From assembly GCA_009497875.2 (NCBI GenBank), contig CP032508.2, forward strand, positions 3,550,001 through 3,614,000: 64,000 nucleotides of DNA, written 5' to 3'. Position numbers and translations under genes: made by a program. Below, in pieces: positions 23,843 through 33,873 of this stretch (position 1 is the stretch's first letter; the number at the start of each line of letters is the position of its first letter). This stretch comes from a gamma proteobacterium SS-5. Its GTDB lineage: Bacteria > Pseudomonadota > Gammaproteobacteria > Chromatiales > Chromatiaceae. Below the pieces are notes generated by a model. The model did no database searches and was not told where the DNA came from. It saw only the letters and a list, made by a program, of their open reading frames with translations.

Positions 23843-23920
23843 AGCCCGTAGGTTGGGGTGAGAAACGAACCCCAACAGACCCCGTAGCCCGTAGGTTGGG
23901 GTGAGGAACGAACCCCAACA
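23843..23920. repeat. two tandem REP sequences downstream of the RAYT gene
   Basis: Two direct copies of AGCCCGTAGGTTGGGGTGAG followed by (A/G)AACGAACCCCAACA, at 23843-23876 and 23886-23920. Each contains the pairing words GTTGGGG and CCCCAAC, so each can fold. A partial third copy (CGAACAAGCCCCAAC) precedes them at 23821. Confidence 0.8.
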
Positions 23921-23929
23921 GACCCCGCC

Positions 23930-24463
23930 CTATCGTTCACCCACATCACCCCGGTCTTCCACCAGTCCACCCACCCCCCAATCGGATTCGAGCATACCTT
24001 TGGCAATAGCGCGGTGGATGCTCGAATGCGCCCCATCGGCCGGACGCGAGACATACCCGTGTTTCACCGGATTGTAGTGGATGTAGTCCACATGCCTCTG
24101 GTAGTCCTGTTCATCCCGGATGCTGTGTTCCCAGTACCGCCGTTGCCAAATGCCGCGTTCCCCCTTTCTCCTTCGGCTCGCGTTGATGCGCTCGTCCCGG
24201 GCGATTTGGCGCGAGAAACCCGACTTAATCAGCATCCACCGGGTGGCGAAATCGGCATCACCTGAGGGTAGCGTCCAGATCGCATGCAGATGATCGGGCA
24301 GCACCACAAAGGCATCGATATAAAAGGGGTGGCTTTTTTTTACCCGTTGCACCGAGGTGCGCAACAAGGCCACATGATCCACCAACAAACGCAGCCGACG
24401 TTCGGCCAGATTGACCGTAAAGAAGTATGAACCGCCCGGCACATTAGCCCGTCGGTAACGCAT
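23930..24463 (-). CDS. REP-associated tyrosine transposase (RAYT, IS200-like)
   Basis: 177-residue Y1 single-strand transposase of the RAYT group. The start MRYRRANVPGGSYFFTVNL is the standard family opening. The metal-binding HUH motif appears as FVVLPDHLHAIWTLP. IWQRRYWEHSIRDEQDYQRH and VDYIHYNPVKHGYV contain the conserved tail, with the candidate catalytic tyrosine in the last segment. A farther upstream in-frame ATG (24538) lies inside a REP, so 24463 is chosen. The gene is flanked on both sides by REP sequences of one family, as expected, since these enzymes mobilise REPs. All key residues appear present, so it may be active. Confidence 0.9.
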   Translation of the reverse strand: MRYRRANVPGGSYFFTVNLAERRLRLLVDHVALLRTSVQRVKKSHPFYIDAFVVLPDHLHAIWTLPSGDADFATRWMLIKSGFSRQIARDERINASRRRKGERGIWQRRYWEHSIRDEQDYQRHVDYIHYNPVKHGYVSRPADGAHSSIHRAIAKGMLESDWGVGGLVEDRGDVGER

Positions 24464-24485
24464 CGTCTGTGGGTTGCTCCATTGC

Positions 24486-24712
24486 GTTGGTTGGGGTGAG
24501 TCTGCGCAGCCCAACGATTGAGCCACACCTGGCGGCATCTTGTTGGGGTTCGTGCCTCACCCCAACCTACGCGCTGCAAATGGGTTTTGCAGGCCTGATC
24601 CATTTCACGACAAGCAGTCGCCTTTGGTAGGTTGGGGTGAGCCTGCGAAGCCCAACGATTGAGCCACACCAGGCGGCATCTTGTTGGGGTTCGTACCTCA
24701 CCCCAACCTACG
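24486..24712. repeat. tandem BIME: two inverted REP pairs upstream of the RAYT gene
   Basis: Two copies of an 84-base unit, 24488-24571 and 24629-24712, offset 141 bases. Each starts GGTTGGGGTGAG, contains GCCCAACGATTGAGCCACAC and GGCGGCATCTTGTTGGGG, and ends with the inverted REP CTCACCCCAACCTACG. The pair-of-inverted-REPs layout is that of a BIME. Together with the two REPs on the other side they enclose the transposase gene. Confidence 0.8.
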
Positions 24713-24742
24713 TGCTATTTTGATCGAGATGGCACACTGCCT

Positions 24743-27700
24743 TTACGCTGTCGGAAGCCAAGCGGAACCGTTGTAGTATCTGATCTCTGGGACAGCATCC
24801 CATGTACCCATGAATAAATCAGCGCCCGTACTACCTCCGTATGATCGATACATAAAGCCATCAGCGTACAGAATCGCTGCGTTTTCATAACCGGCCGGTC
24901 CTGTTTTCAGTTTCACTACGCTAAAAACTGGTTCGCTGACACTCGCAACTGGATCCTTCCAATAACCTTTAATCGCTCCCTCATCAGACGCAATAAAATA
25001 CAATACGTCGTCATCATCCAGAGCGTCCCAGTTGGGTAGTTCTCCGATGCTGCGGGGGGTCACCTTCGATGCGTTATGGTCTACTATTATCTTAATCCTG
25101 TAAATTGTATCAGCAGACAGTGTCGCACCTCCTTCGTATGCTCCAGTGTCCGTGTTGTAGACGATATCAAAGGTCGGTCCCTCCGCGACGTCGTTCACCG
25201 TAACCGCCACGTCCTGTGTCTCGATGTTGCCCGCCGCATCGGTGGCGCTGACTTGCACCTCGTAAACATTATTACCATCTGAATCCGCTTGCGACTCAAA
25301 ATCAGGCGCCGACTGAAACGCCAAGGCTCCCGATGCGTCAATGCTAAACCTGAGCTGATCATCTCCACCGCTGAGACTCCAGGTAACCGTCTCATCTGCC
25401 GTCATGGTGTGAACGGGGGTGGTGTTCTCATCGATAGAGACCGATGCAGTCGGGCCTGTCGCGTCGTCGGGTCCGGTGATGGTTGGGGCGGTGGTGTCGA
25501 CTACCAGTGCGGCGTTATCGGCCAGATTGGCCGATGCCGGCAGGGTCGTGCTGGCCATGGCATTACCCGCCGTGTCGGTCGGGATGTTGCTGCCCGAACT
25601 GCCCAACACGAAGGAGGCCACCGTCAGGTCGCCACTGGTGTCACCCGCCTGCACCGTGTAGCTGCCGACCAGTTTGGTGGCATCGCTACCATCGCGGGTG
25701 AGGACCACTTCGCGGTCGGTGGTGCCGGTCTCGAGGGTGACGGTGATCTGACCGCCCACTGCCAACGCCTCACTCGCGGTGGCGGTGATGTTGATGGCGT
25801 CTCCCGCCTTGTAACTGCCATTTGATGTTGTCGAACTGAAGGCGGTGACGGTCGGCGCAACCCCATCGACGAGGACGGCGGTTGTGGTGCCGACACTGTT
25901 CAAGGCGGTGTCGAGCGCATTCCCCGCCGCATCCTTCAGCGTCCCGCCGTTGGCGTCGATGCTGCCTCCCACCGCAATGCCGTCGCTGTCCAGATCACCG
26001 CTCTGCACGCTGTAGCTGAATACCAGCGCCTGGCTGCCGCTGCCACTGGCGTAGTTGGCATAGAGGGTACTGCTGCCGACGGTCAGGGCCAGACGGGGCG
26101 TGCCGTTGGTGGTGTCCACAGTCACATTCTCGTCGGTGTTGACGGTGAAGCTGAGGGTGTCACCGGTCTTGTAGGTGGTATTGGCGGGCACGGTGACGCT
26201 GGTGATGGTCGGGGCCGTTTCGTCGGCGATGTCGGTAATCGCCAGGCTGACCGCCTGTTCGCTGGCATTGCCCGCTGCGTCGGTGGCCACGACGGTGAAG
26301 GCGTAACTGGCCTTGGTCTCGTAGTCTGGGTTGCCGGTCAGGGTGACCGCGCCCGTGTTGGCATCAATGCCAAGGCTGGCGTGGTCGTCCACGGCCTTGA
26401 GACTGTAGCTGACCGTGTTGTCATCAGTCGTTGTCGCAGTGTAGATCGTCTGGCCTGCACCGGAGTTTTCGGCAATCGCCGTTGCTGTGGCACCAGAAGT
26501 GAAGCTGGGCGCTACCGCATCCACCGGGTAGCTGGCGTTGTCCGCCACGGCACTGTGGGTGAGGGTGGCGGCATTACCTGCGGCGTCGCTCAGACTGCCG
26601 CCGTTGGCGCTGAGGCTGTTGCTGTCGATGCTGATGCCATTGGCATCGGACAGGCCCGATTCGAGGCTGTATTTGAACACCAGGGCGGTGGTGCCGCTGC
26701 CGCTGTCGTAACTGGCCTGCTTGGTGGTGCCGCCAATGTTGAGCGCCAGTTGCGGGGTGCCGTTGGTGGTGTCGACCGTGGTTGCTTCACTCATCGTCAC
26801 GGTGACGCTGATCTCGTCGCCGGTGTTGTAGAGGCTATTCTGTACGCCGGTGGCCGAGGTGAGGGCGAGGCTGGAGACACTCGGCGCAACCCCATCGACG
26901 AGGACGGCGGTTGTGGCGCCGACACTGTTCAAGGTGGTGTTGAGCGTATTACCCGCCGCATCCTTCAGCGTCCCGCCGTTGGCGTCGATGCTGCCTCCCA
27001 CCGCAATGCCGTCGCTGTCCAGATCGCCGCTCTGTACGCTGTAGCTGAATACCAGCGCCTGGCTGCCGCTGCCACTGGCGTAGTTGGCATAGAGGGGACT
27101 GCTGCCGACGGTCAGGGCCAGACGGGGCGTGCCGTTGGTGGTGTCCACAGTCACATTCTCGTCGGTGTTGACGGTGAAGCTGAGGGTGTCACCGGTCTTG
27201 TAGGTGGCATCGGCGGGCACGGTGACGCTGCTGACGGTCGGGGCCGTTTCGTCGGCGATGTCGGTAATCGCCAGGCTGACCGCCTGTTCGCTGGCATTGC
27301 CCGCTGCGTCGGTGGCCACGACGGTGAAGGCGTAACTGGCCTTGGTCTCGTAGTCTGGGTTGCCGGTCAGGGTGACCGCGCCCGTGTTGGCATCAATGCC
27401 AAGGCTGGCGTGGTCGTCCACGGCCTTGAGACTGTAGCTGACCGTGTTGTCATCAGTCGTTGTCGCAGTGTAGATCGTCTGGCCTGCACCGGAGTTTTCG
27501 GCAATCGCCGTTGCTGTGGCGCCAGAAGTGAAGCTGGGCGCTACCGCATCCACCGGGTAGCTGGCGTTGTCCGCCACGGCACTGTGGGTGAGGGTGGCGG
27601 CATTACCAGCGGCGTCGCTCAGACTGCCGCCGTTGGCGCTGAGGCTGTTGCTGTCGATGCTGATGCCATTGGCATCGGACAGGCCCGATTCGAGGCTGTA

Positions 27701-28702
27701 TTTGAACACCAGGGCGGTGGTGCCGCTGCCGCTGTCGTAACTGGCCTGCTTGGTGGTGCCGCCAATGTTGAGCGCCAGTTGCGGGGTGCCGTTGGTGGTG
27801 TCGATCGTGGTTGCTTCACTCATCGTCACGGTGACGCTGATCTCGTCGCCGGTGTTGTAGAGGCTATTCTGTACGCCGGTGGCCGAGGTGAGGGCGAGGC
27901 TGGAGACACTCGGCGCAACCCCATCGACGAGGACGGCGGTTGTGGCGCCGACACCGTTCAAGGTGGTGTTGAGCGCATTCCCCGCCGCATCCTTCAGCGT
28001 CCCGCCGTTGGCGTCGATGCTGCCTCCCACCGCAATGCCGTCGCTGTCCAGATCACCGCTCTGCACGCTGTAGCTGAATACCAGCGCCTGGCTGCCGCTG
28101 CCACTGGCGTAGTTGGCATAGAGGGTACTGCTGCCGACGGTCAGGGCCAGACGGGGCGTGCCGTTGGTGGTGTCCACAGTCACGTTCTCGTCGGTGTTGA
28201 CGGTGAAGCTGAGGGTGTCACCGGTCTTGTAGGTGTCATTGGCGGGCACGGTGACGCTGCTGACGGTCGGAACTACCGTATCCACCGCCTGGGTGGACTG
28301 GGTGGCCGCGGTGTTGTTGTTACCCGCCGCATCCTGCGCCACATCGGCGGCTACATCGACGGTGATGTCGGTGGTGCTGTTGGCATCGGGGGTGACCACC
28401 AGGGTGTAGACGCTGTCTCCATCGGTGCCACTGGCAAAGCTGCCCGCTTTGGTGCCGCCGGTGACGTTGACATCATCCACGGTGAAGCCTGTGACGGCTT
28501 CGGAGAAGGTGAAGGTGTAGGTGATATCACCCGTGGCGGTGCCGCTGGTGTCATCGGTGATGGCTACTGTGGGTGCCGTGGTGTCGGGCGCAGGCGCAGG
28601 CGCTGGCGCTGGCTCGGGTTGGGGCTGTGGCTCTGGCTGCGGCTCGGGCTCGGGTTGGGGCTGTGGCTCTGGCTGCGGCTCGGGCTCATCTTCCACCGGC
28701 AC
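24743..28702 (-). CDS. giant repetitive protein, 3' portion (frameshifted from 28.7-30.2 kb gene)
   Basis: 1319 residues in one frame. It opens with a Pro-Glu/Pro-Gln linker ([19 protein letters not shown]), then an Ig-like module with [17 protein letters not shown]. Alternating modules follow: [40 protein letters not shown] and a cadherin-like [19 protein letters not shown]. These form 343-residue units repeated almost exactly. The last part is a different, AT-richer segment ending [10 protein letters not shown]. No ribosome site precedes the GTG at 28702, and the linker continues a reading frame from the upstream gene. It is therefore most likely the C-terminal 70% of one protein. No RTX motif or known secretion signal is visible at the end. 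Role probably adhesive (inference). Confidence 0.75.
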   Translation of the reverse strand: MPVEDEPEPQPEPQPQPEPEPQPEPQPQPEPAPAPAPAPDTTAPTVAITDDTSGTATGDITYTFTFSEAVTGFTVDDVNVTGGTKAGSFASGTDGDSVYTLVVTPDANSTTDITVDVAADVAQDAAGNNNTAATQSTQAVDTVVPTVSSVTVPANDTYKTGDTLSFTVNTDENVTVDTTNGTPRLALTVGSSTLYANYASGSGSQALVFSYSVQSGDLDSDGIAVGGSIDANGGTLKDAAGNALNTTLNGVGATTAVLVDGVAPSVSSLALTSATGVQNSLYNTGDEISVTVTMSEATTIDTTNGTPQLALNIGGTTKQASYDSGSGTTALVFKYSLESGLSDANGISIDSNSLSANGGSLSDAAGNAATLTHSAVADNASYPVDAVAPSFTSGATATAIAENSGAGQTIYTATTTDDNTVSYSLKAVDDHASLGIDANTGAVTLTGNPDYETKASYAFTVVATDAAGNASEQAVSLAITDIADETAPTVSSVTVPADATYKTGDTLSFTVNTDENVTVDTTNGTPRLALTVGSSPLYANYASGSGSQALVFSYSVQSGDLDSDGIAVGGSIDANGGTLKDAAGNTLNTTLNSVGATTAVLVDGVAPSVSSLALTSATGVQNSLYNTGDEISVTVTMSEATTVDTTNGTPQLALNIGGTTKQASYDSGSGTTALVFKYSLESGLSDANGISIDSNSLSANGGSLSDAAGNAATLTHSAVADNASYPVDAVAPSFTSGATATAIAENSGAGQTIYTATTTDDNTVSYSLKAVDDHASLGIDANTGAVTLTGNPDYETKASYAFTVVATDAAGNASEQAVSLAITDIADETAPTITSVTVPANTTYKTGDTLSFTVNTDENVTVDTTNGTPRLALTVGSSTLYANYASGSGSQALVFSYSVQSGDLDSDGIAVGGSIDANGGTLKDAAGNALDTALNSVGTTTAVLVDGVAPTVTAFSSTTSNGSYKAGDAINITATASEALAVGGQITVTLETGTTDREVVLTRDGSDATKLVGSYTVQAGDTSGDLTVASFVLGSSGSNIPTDTAGNAMASTTLPASANLADNAALVVDTTAPTITGPDDATGPTASVSIDENTTPVHTMTADETVTWSLSGGDDQLRFSIDASGALAFQSAPDFESQADSDGNNVYEVQVSATDAAGNIETQDVAVTVNDVAEGPTFDIVYNTDTGAYEGGATLSADTIYRIKIIVDHNASKVTPRSIGELPNWDALDDDDVLYFIASDEGAIKGYWKDPVASVSEPVFSVVKLKTGPAGYENAAILYADGFMYRSYGGSTGADLFMGTWDAVPEIRYYNGSAWLPTA
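25856..28268 (-). repeat. 1029-bp tandem coding repeats (2.35 units)
   Basis: Units at 25856-26884 and 26885-27913 and a partial unit at 27914-28268 start with the same CGGCGCAACCCCATCGACGA and are nearly identical at the DNA level. The period, 1029, is divisible by three, giving a 343-residue repeat. The copies differ only at scattered bases, so expansion is recent or they are kept alike by gene conversion. Such long repeats are also prone to assembly collapse, so the true copy number may be higher. Confidence 0.85.
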
Positions 28703-28705
28703 GAT

Positions 28706-30183
28706 CTCACCAGATAGCCGGTATCGGCATCCGCTTCCTTGTCGTCAAGATTATCGCCGGTGAATTCTTCGCTCGCTTGGCTGAAGTCCCCTTGCTGCAT
28801 GCCTTCGGCGAGGGCCTCGGTGGCTTCGCCTTGGGCCACGACCATGCTCTGGGTCAATTGGGTAACGGTTGTGGATGCCGCTGCCGAGCTGTTGCTGGCG
28901 GCGGTAATGCCGGCAATCTGCTGGGTCTGCTCCTGGCTCAGGGTTTCACCCAGGCCACTGGCCGTGGAGCTGTTTTGAATGATCTGGCCCAGGGTGTCGC
29001 TGTCGGTCAGGTCCAGGGCACCTGTGCCGCCCTGGCTGGCATTCAGCAGGCTTTGGCTGAGGCTTTGGAGCACCGCATCAGCACTGCCTAGGGGGTCGCT
29101 CTCGCCCTTGGCAGTGCTGAGCACGGTGCTGGTTTGCACCAGTACATTGACCACCTGGGCCACGGCCTTCTGTACCGCCAGGGCGTCGCTGTCATTGCGG
29201 TTCTCTGCCAGCCTCTGGATGGGGTCGTAGGTGAGAACGCTGATGGTATCCGATAGGCCCAGGCCTCGCTGCACGGCTGTGGCGGCCTGTTCCACCGTGG
29301 CGGCCTGGCCGCTGCTAAGCATGCTCTGCACCAAGGTGGTGAGGGGGTTGATGATCGTGGTGCCGGCCGGGGCAGTGAGCACGCCCTTGAAGGGCTGGTT
29401 GGTCATGATGTCGGTACCACCTTGGGCGATCAGCATGCCTTGGGTGTCTCGGGGCAGCTCGTAGTTGCCGAAGGCATCGGTGGTGGTGGACCATTCGCCC
29501 TCATCTTGCTGGCCGTTGCCGTTGGCGTCGGCAAACACGGTGGCGCCGGCCACGTAGCCATCGGCTACCTTGTTGATGATGCCAGTCTCGGTCAGATTGG
29601 CGGCGAATTTGTTCAGCCCCTCAATAACGGCATTGCGGCTGGTGTCGGAGCTACCGATGTTCTGGATCAGTGCCGTGACTGCCTGATACACGGCATTGCC
29701 GGCGTACCAGTCGTCGCGACCGGCCTCGGTCAGGGTGTCGAGAAAGGCGCTGCTGGCCTCGGCGCGGTTGTTCAGGGGCTGGCTCCAGGCCTCTTCAGCG
29801 GTGATCAGGCGGGCGTAGAGCTTGCTCCAGGTGTCTATGCCCTGGGCCTGTAGCTCGGGGATGAGTGCTTCAACCTGCTCATCGGTCATGTCCAGGCCCA
29901 GCCCGTTCTTGGTCACGGCTTTGATCATCTCCACCACGCCGTGCTGTTCACTGAGCTGGCCCATGTAGGCATCGACCAAGTCGATGATGCCCTGAACCCC
30001 CTGTTCCGCCAGCAAGGCTTGCAGCGCGGTGATATTGTCGGCGCTGGCGGCGCGGCCGGTGGCGAGGATAAAGATCTCTTGCAGTAGGTTGGCCAGTTCG
30101 GGCTGGGCGGCTTGTTCGAGGACGTGGTAGTCCTGCACCTGGGTATCGATGACGGCGATTTGGTTGGAAGCAACGGTAAACAT
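28706..30183 (-). CDS. giant repetitive protein, 5' portion
   Basis: The intact frame from 30183 codes about 490 sensible residues before the frameshift near 28710; without a shift it continues in a wrong frame to a stop at 28564. The first 25 residues, containing [15 protein letters not shown], match the start of the 6-13 kb protein's DUF4347 domain, but the domain then breaks off. Next are DUF4214-like helices ([20 protein letters not shown]) and a Ca-binding-like insert [19 protein letters not shown] followed by [13 protein letters not shown] helical region with [20 protein letters not shown] comes last. GAGGG lies seven bases before the ATG. Adding one G to the GG in CTATCTGGTGAG would join the frame to the downstream Pro-Glu linker. 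Confidence 0.75.
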
Positions 30184-30246
30184 GGGGTAACCCTCGACAG
30201 CAAACGAAATACAGCCGTTCTATTTAGCAGAGCCACTGGCGCTATC

Positions 30247-30266
30247 CTGTCAAAACCTGTCAATCG
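30247..30266 (-). promoter_or_regulatory. direct repeat upstream of second giant gene
   Basis: CTGTCAAAAC followed at once by CTGTCAATCG on the + strand, about 65 bases before the giant gene's ATG. It resembles the period-10 repeats before the first giant gene (ATCAAAATCT x2-3). It could be a binding site for the response regulators encoded nearby. Evidence is limited to similarity and position. Confidence 0.3.
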
Positions 30267-30379
30267 CTTGATAAAGATGCTGGGTTATTTGGACAGGGGG
30301 AAAGGGCTGAGGGGTGATCTGCGCCGCTCCTTCCCTGCAAAGGGCGAGGGGCTTGATGGCCTGGGCGGTTCAGAAACGA

Positions 30380-31081
30380 TCAGACCAACCGCATCTCGAC
30401 GCAGAGCTGGTAGCCCCAGTTGCGGATGGCCTTGATGGTCGGTGCATCGGCAGCGGACGGTGTGAGCTTCTTGCGCAGGCGGGAGATGGGTAGTTCTAAA
30501 GCCGGCTTGGTGAAGGTATCCAGATCCATCCCCAGGATCTCCGCGACCTGCCAGTACTCCAGCCGATGCTGGGCGGCCTGGGCAAAGGCGACGAGCAAGG
30601 CCGCCTCCTTGGCGTTGAGCCGGGTGGTGTTAGGGGTTCCAGATTCGATCAGCAGCAGGCGCTGCGGGTCGAGCAGCAACCCCGCTTCGGCCGCTGGCGG
30701 CTTCAATCGCCGTGCCAGGGAGCGGATGGCAGCATTGAGCTCGGCCAGGCTGGCGGGCTTGGTCAGGTAGATGTCGGCACCCTGGGCATAACCGGCGGAG
30801 CGGTCCTGGCTGCGGGTGCGGGCGGTGAGCATGATGATGCCCACCTCGGGCTGAACCTGGCGCAGGCGTGCGGCCAGGGAGAGGCCATCTTCGCCGGGAA
30901 GGTTGAGGTCGATGATGAACAGGTCCCAAACACCCTGGCTGGCCTGCTCGGCCACCGCCTCGGCACAATCGACGCCCTGGACCCGATGCCCCTGACCACC
31001 GAGCGCATCGACCAGGGACTCGCGCAGGTCGTCGTTGTCTTCGACGATCAGGATGTTGAGGCGGACGTGAGCGGTATCCAT
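30380..31081 (-). CDS. OmpR-family response regulator
   Basis: 233 residues. Receiver domain with ILIVEDNDDLRESL, phospho-acceptor in LFIIDLNLPGEDG, IIMLTARTRSQDR and YLTKPASLAEL. The C-terminal winged helix has LNAKEAALLVAFAQAAQHRLEY, PALELPISRLRKKL and the wing IKAIRNWGYQL. The start at 31081 overlaps the end of the upstream histidine kinase by 34 bases, so kinase and regulator are co-translated. The gene lies between the kinase and the second giant gene, all on the minus strand. Confidence 0.9.
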   Translation of the reverse strand: MDTAHVRLNILIVEDNDDLRESLVDALGGQGHRVQGVDCAEAVAEQASQGVWDLFIIDLNLPGEDGLSLAARLRQVQPEVGIIMLTARTRSQDRSAGYAQGADIYLTKPASLAELNAAIRSLARRLKPPAAEAGLLLDPQRLLLIESGTPNTTRLNAKEAALLVAFAQAAQHRLEYWQVAEILGMDLDTFTKPALELPISRLRKKLTPSAADAPTIKAIRNWGYQLCVEMRLV

Positions 31082-32967
31082 AGCTGGAAGTGTACCCGGT
31101 CCGGCTCGGGCCGGTAGCTCAGATCCGCGTCCAGGGTGTCGGCGATACCCCGGGCCAGGTAGAGACCCAGGCCAGAGCCGCTCTTGCCCTGGGCCTTGTC
31201 GCCCCGGTAAAACTTGTCGAACAGGCGCTCGGGGTCTGGAGGGGCCAGGCCTGGCGCCAGCGGGTTGCTGATCTGCCACCGGAGGCCGGGGCGGTCGTCG
31301 CTTCCGGGTTGTCGTGAAATCGCGATCGTCACCGGCGCGCCCTTCGGGGAATACTTCAGGGCGTTCTCGACCAGGTTGTGCAGCACGATGAACAGCAACT
31401 GGGGGTCGGTGTGCAGGGTCAGTTGCCGGTCGAGGCCCGTGATGCTCAGGCGCGCGGCCGCGTGGCTGGCGGCGACCAGGTCGGCCAGCAATTCTTCCAC
31501 GCTTACGGGAACGGCCTGCCCTTGCAGCAGCCCCTGGTCGAGCCGGTTGGCCTGGCTGCAGCGTTCGATGATGTTGTCGAGCCCGGACAGGGCGCGTTCG
31601 ATGCGCTGGCGGCGCGGTTCATCCCCGGCCACGGAGGTCATGGCATCCAGGGTCAGGCGTACCGTGGCCAGGGGGTTCTTGAGTTCGTGGGAGAGCATGG
31701 ACAGCAGCTGCCCCTGCTCCTGGCGAAACCCCTTCTCCAGCAAAACGGCCTGTTGTGCCTGTTTCGCCGTCTCAAGGGCCTGTTTGCGTTCGTCCTCGGC
31801 ACGACGGTAGTGCAGCATGATGGCAAAGTGCAGCAGCAACACGTGGAACAGGTTGCTGGTCATGCCGATGGGGATGTTCCAGCTATCGAACGGGATCAGG
31901 GCGAGGGTGCCGAAGATGTTCCAGATCAGCAGGACACCATAGGCGCCATAGGCCACCGCCAGCAGGCGCGACCAAAGGACGCCGGTGCGCCAGAGGCGGA
32001 CGATCGGCCAGGGCATGGTGAAGGAGGCAACGATGGCGATCATCAGCAACAGGGGCGCGAAGGTCTGGTAGTGGCCCAACGGGGTCGCCAGTGCCGTCAC
32101 CAGGGAGGCGGCAACGCCAAATTGGCTGAAGCGGTAGATGAAGGGGTGATAGCGCTTGAGTTCGAGGATCAGGATGAAAAAAACGAAGGCCAGGGCGCCG
32201 GCCAGTGACAGGGTCACGCCCAGCAGCAGGTTGGCCAGCAGGGGCTGCTCGGGAAATACAAACTCCGACACCAGGCCATTGATGGCCGCCCATTGCAGGG
32301 CGTTGAGAAACAGGTAGCCACTGTAGACCAGAAACACCCGGCGACGCGCGACGACCCAGCTGACCAGGTTGAACAGCAGCACGGTGCTCAACAGGCTGAA
32401 GTAGAGGCCCAATACCAGGTAGCTGCTACGCAGGTGTTTGTCGAAGGCATCGGGCTGCCACAGGATGACGACGGCCGAGAGGCTGCTGCTGGTCTGGAGG
32501 CGCAGAAACAGCTGATGGGTACCGGGCTGCAGGTCGAGCTTGAAGGCGTGGGCGCGGTAGTCCAGTTCCTTCTGGGATTGTGGCAGTCGATCACCGGCCT
32601 GGCGCTGCACCACCTGCCCCGCGGGTCCTCGGTGATAGAGGCGGATGTCGTCCAGGTAGGGGACGGCGATCTCGACCCAGCGGCTCTGGGTTTTGTCGGC
32701 GGGATTGGTGATGGTGAAGTGCAACCAGACAGCATCAGGTCGGTAGCCCAGGCCAAGGTTACCCGGTAGCGGGCGGAACCGGCCCTGCTGCCAGGCCTGG
32801 GTGGCCTCCGCCAGGGTCATTTCCCGTGTGGGGTCGATGAGCAGGCTCAACTCGCCTTGGTCGAGGATACGCTTGGGGGTATCGTCGAGGGCAATGATCG
32901 TCGTGCTGGCAGCCGTTACCGGAACGGCCAGAATCAATAACAGGCAAAGCCCGACCCAGCGCCCCAT
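31048..32967 (-). CDS. 7TMR-DISM sensor histidine kinase
   Basis: 639 residues. Signal peptide MGRWVGLCLLLILAVPVTAA, then a periplasmic 7TMR-DISM-extracellular-type sensor domain (about 25-180, with AVWLHFTITNPADKTQSRWV). Seven membrane helices follow (about 185-400, starting YLVLGLYFSLLSTVLLFNLV), then a short coiled coil. The kinase core has an H box QLLSMLSHELKNPLATVRL, an N box LHNLVENALKYSPKG and a G box GSGLGLYLARGIAD. It is intact, unlike its relative at 13.4-15.5 kb. Its ATG overlaps the stop of the upstream outer-membrane gene as TGATG, so outer-membrane protein, kinase and regulator form one operon. 7TMR-DISM sensor domains often bind carbohydrate-like ligands in other bacteria; the signal here is unknown. 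Confidence 0.9.
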   Translation of the reverse strand: MGRWVGLCLLLILAVPVTAASTTIIALDDTPKRILDQGELSLLIDPTREMTLAEATQAWQQGRFRPLPGNLGLGYRPDAVWLHFTITNPADKTQSRWVEIAVPYLDDIRLYHRGPAGQVVQRQAGDRLPQSQKELDYRAHAFKLDLQPGTHQLFLRLQTSSSLSAVVILWQPDAFDKHLRSSYLVLGLYFSLLSTVLLFNLVSWVVARRRVFLVYSGYLFLNALQWAAINGLVSEFVFPEQPLLANLLLGVTLSLAGALAFVFFILILELKRYHPFIYRFSQFGVAASLVTALATPLGHYQTFAPLLLMIAIVASFTMPWPIVRLWRTGVLWSRLLAVAYGAYGVLLIWNIFGTLALIPFDSWNIPIGMTSNLFHVLLLHFAIMLHYRRAEDERKQALETAKQAQQAVLLEKGFRQEQGQLLSMLSHELKNPLATVRLTLDAMTSVAGDEPRRQRIERALSGLDNIIERCSQANRLDQGLLQGQAVPVSVEELLADLVAASHAAARLSITGLDRQLTLHTDPQLLFIVLHNLVENALKYSPKGAPVTIAISRQPGSDDRPGLRWQISNPLAPGLAPPDPERLFDKFYRGDKAQGKSGSGLGLYLARGIADTLDADLSYRPEPDRVHFQLWIPLTSASTS

Positions 32968-33848
32968 CAGAACGCTTTCTGGTAGCGCAGGGCAATCTCC
33001 CGATCCGTGCGGAAGCCGTTTTCGTTGTCGATCTCTTTCGCCAGGCGCAATATCAGTTGCTGCTTGCCGGGCAGGAACCAGGTGGCGCCGAGGTTGACGC
33101 GGCTGTTCTCGGGTGGGTTGTCGAGGGCAACTCCGTTCAGCGTGGCCGCCCCGCCCCAATTCAGTTGGCCGCCCAGGTGCAGGTGAAAGGCCGGGGTGAC
33201 CCGCCAGCGCAGGTAGCCGGTCAGGGCCAGGGCCGGGTCCTGTTCCAGGGTGTTGTTGCCGAGATAGTCGTCGTTGTCGCCGTAGAGAGTCAGCTCCGGC
33301 AAAAGCTCGAACAGCACCTTGGGCGTGATGTCCTTCTGCCAGCCGCCGGAAAGTACCAGGCGCCAGCGGTTCTCGGCGTAGTTGAGCAACTGCCCGCTGT
33401 TGAAGCTTCCGGTCGGGGCAATCACCATGGCGCTCAGGCCCAGGTAGTTGGCGTTTCGGCGATCCTTGATCGGCCAGACGGTCAAACCCAAACGCAGGTC
33501 ACCGAAGCCGGTGGTGTTGCGACCAATGGCATTGGCAAGCGTTACGGGCTTGGCCGACAGGTCGGCCCAGGTCAGCGCCACCACCGAGGTGGCCGTCATG
33601 CCGGCCAGCTCGAAGGTGTTGACGCCGCGCAACGCGGCGATCTGGCCGGTCAGCTTGCCGTTGGCCTGCTTGCTGCCCTTGGCATAGGGGCCAGCCGAGG
33701 TGCGATCGTAGGCATAGAAGCTGACGATGCGGTCCCCCGGTTCGCTGGGGTAGTAGTCACCGGGGTAGATGTCGTTGGTGGCGCTTGCGGCGCTTCCAGC
33801 AAACAGACTGCCGACAAGGGCAAACAATGGAATCGCCCAACGGTGCAT
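32967..33848 (-). CDS. outer-membrane beta-barrel protein, phenol-degradation MetA-like family
   Basis: 293 residues with a signal peptide (MHRWAIPLFALVGSLFAGSA, cleavage near ASA-TN). The mature protein is rich in alternating beta segments with terminal aromatics and ends YQKAF, with the C-terminal Phe typical of outer-membrane barrels. The start YPGDYYPSEPGDRIVSFYAY and the DLRLGLTVWPIKD and AMVIAPTGSFN strands match the transporter-like family named after MetA-pathway phenol degradation. The start at 33848 is preferred: GAGGAG lies just before it, whereas the ATG at 33863 overlaps that ribosome site. It is the first gene of an operon with the histidine kinase, so it may feed the signal to the sensor (inference). 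Confidence 0.82.
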   Translation of the reverse strand: MHRWAIPLFALVGSLFAGSAASATNDIYPGDYYPSEPGDRIVSFYAYDRTSAGPYAKGSKQANGKLTGQIAALRGVNTFELAGMTATSVVALTWADLSAKPVTLANAIGRNTTGFGDLRLGLTVWPIKDRRNANYLGLSAMVIAPTGSFNSGQLLNYAENRWRLVLSGGWQKDITPKVLFELLPELTLYGDNDDYLGNNTLEQDPALALTGYLRWRVTPAFHLHLGGQLNWGGAATLNGVALDNPPENSRVNLGATWFLPGKQQLILRLAKEIDNENGFRTDREIALRYQKAF

Positions 33849-33873
33849 GGCTCTCCTCGTCAATCGACCCGAT

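Noticed and set aside
25856-28268. Possible CRISPR-like array from the regular repeats
   Set aside because: Repeats are 1029 bases, contiguous, in frame and coding; there are no short repeats with unique spacers and no cas genes.
26381-28717. 778-codon + strand frame opposite the second giant gene
   Set aside because: It repeats with the same 1029-base period as the real gene and has no family features; it is an antisense shadow.
28690-28730. Programmed -1 frameshift in the second giant gene
   Set aside because: There is no slippery heptamer or following pseudoknot-like structure; one missing G explains the break.
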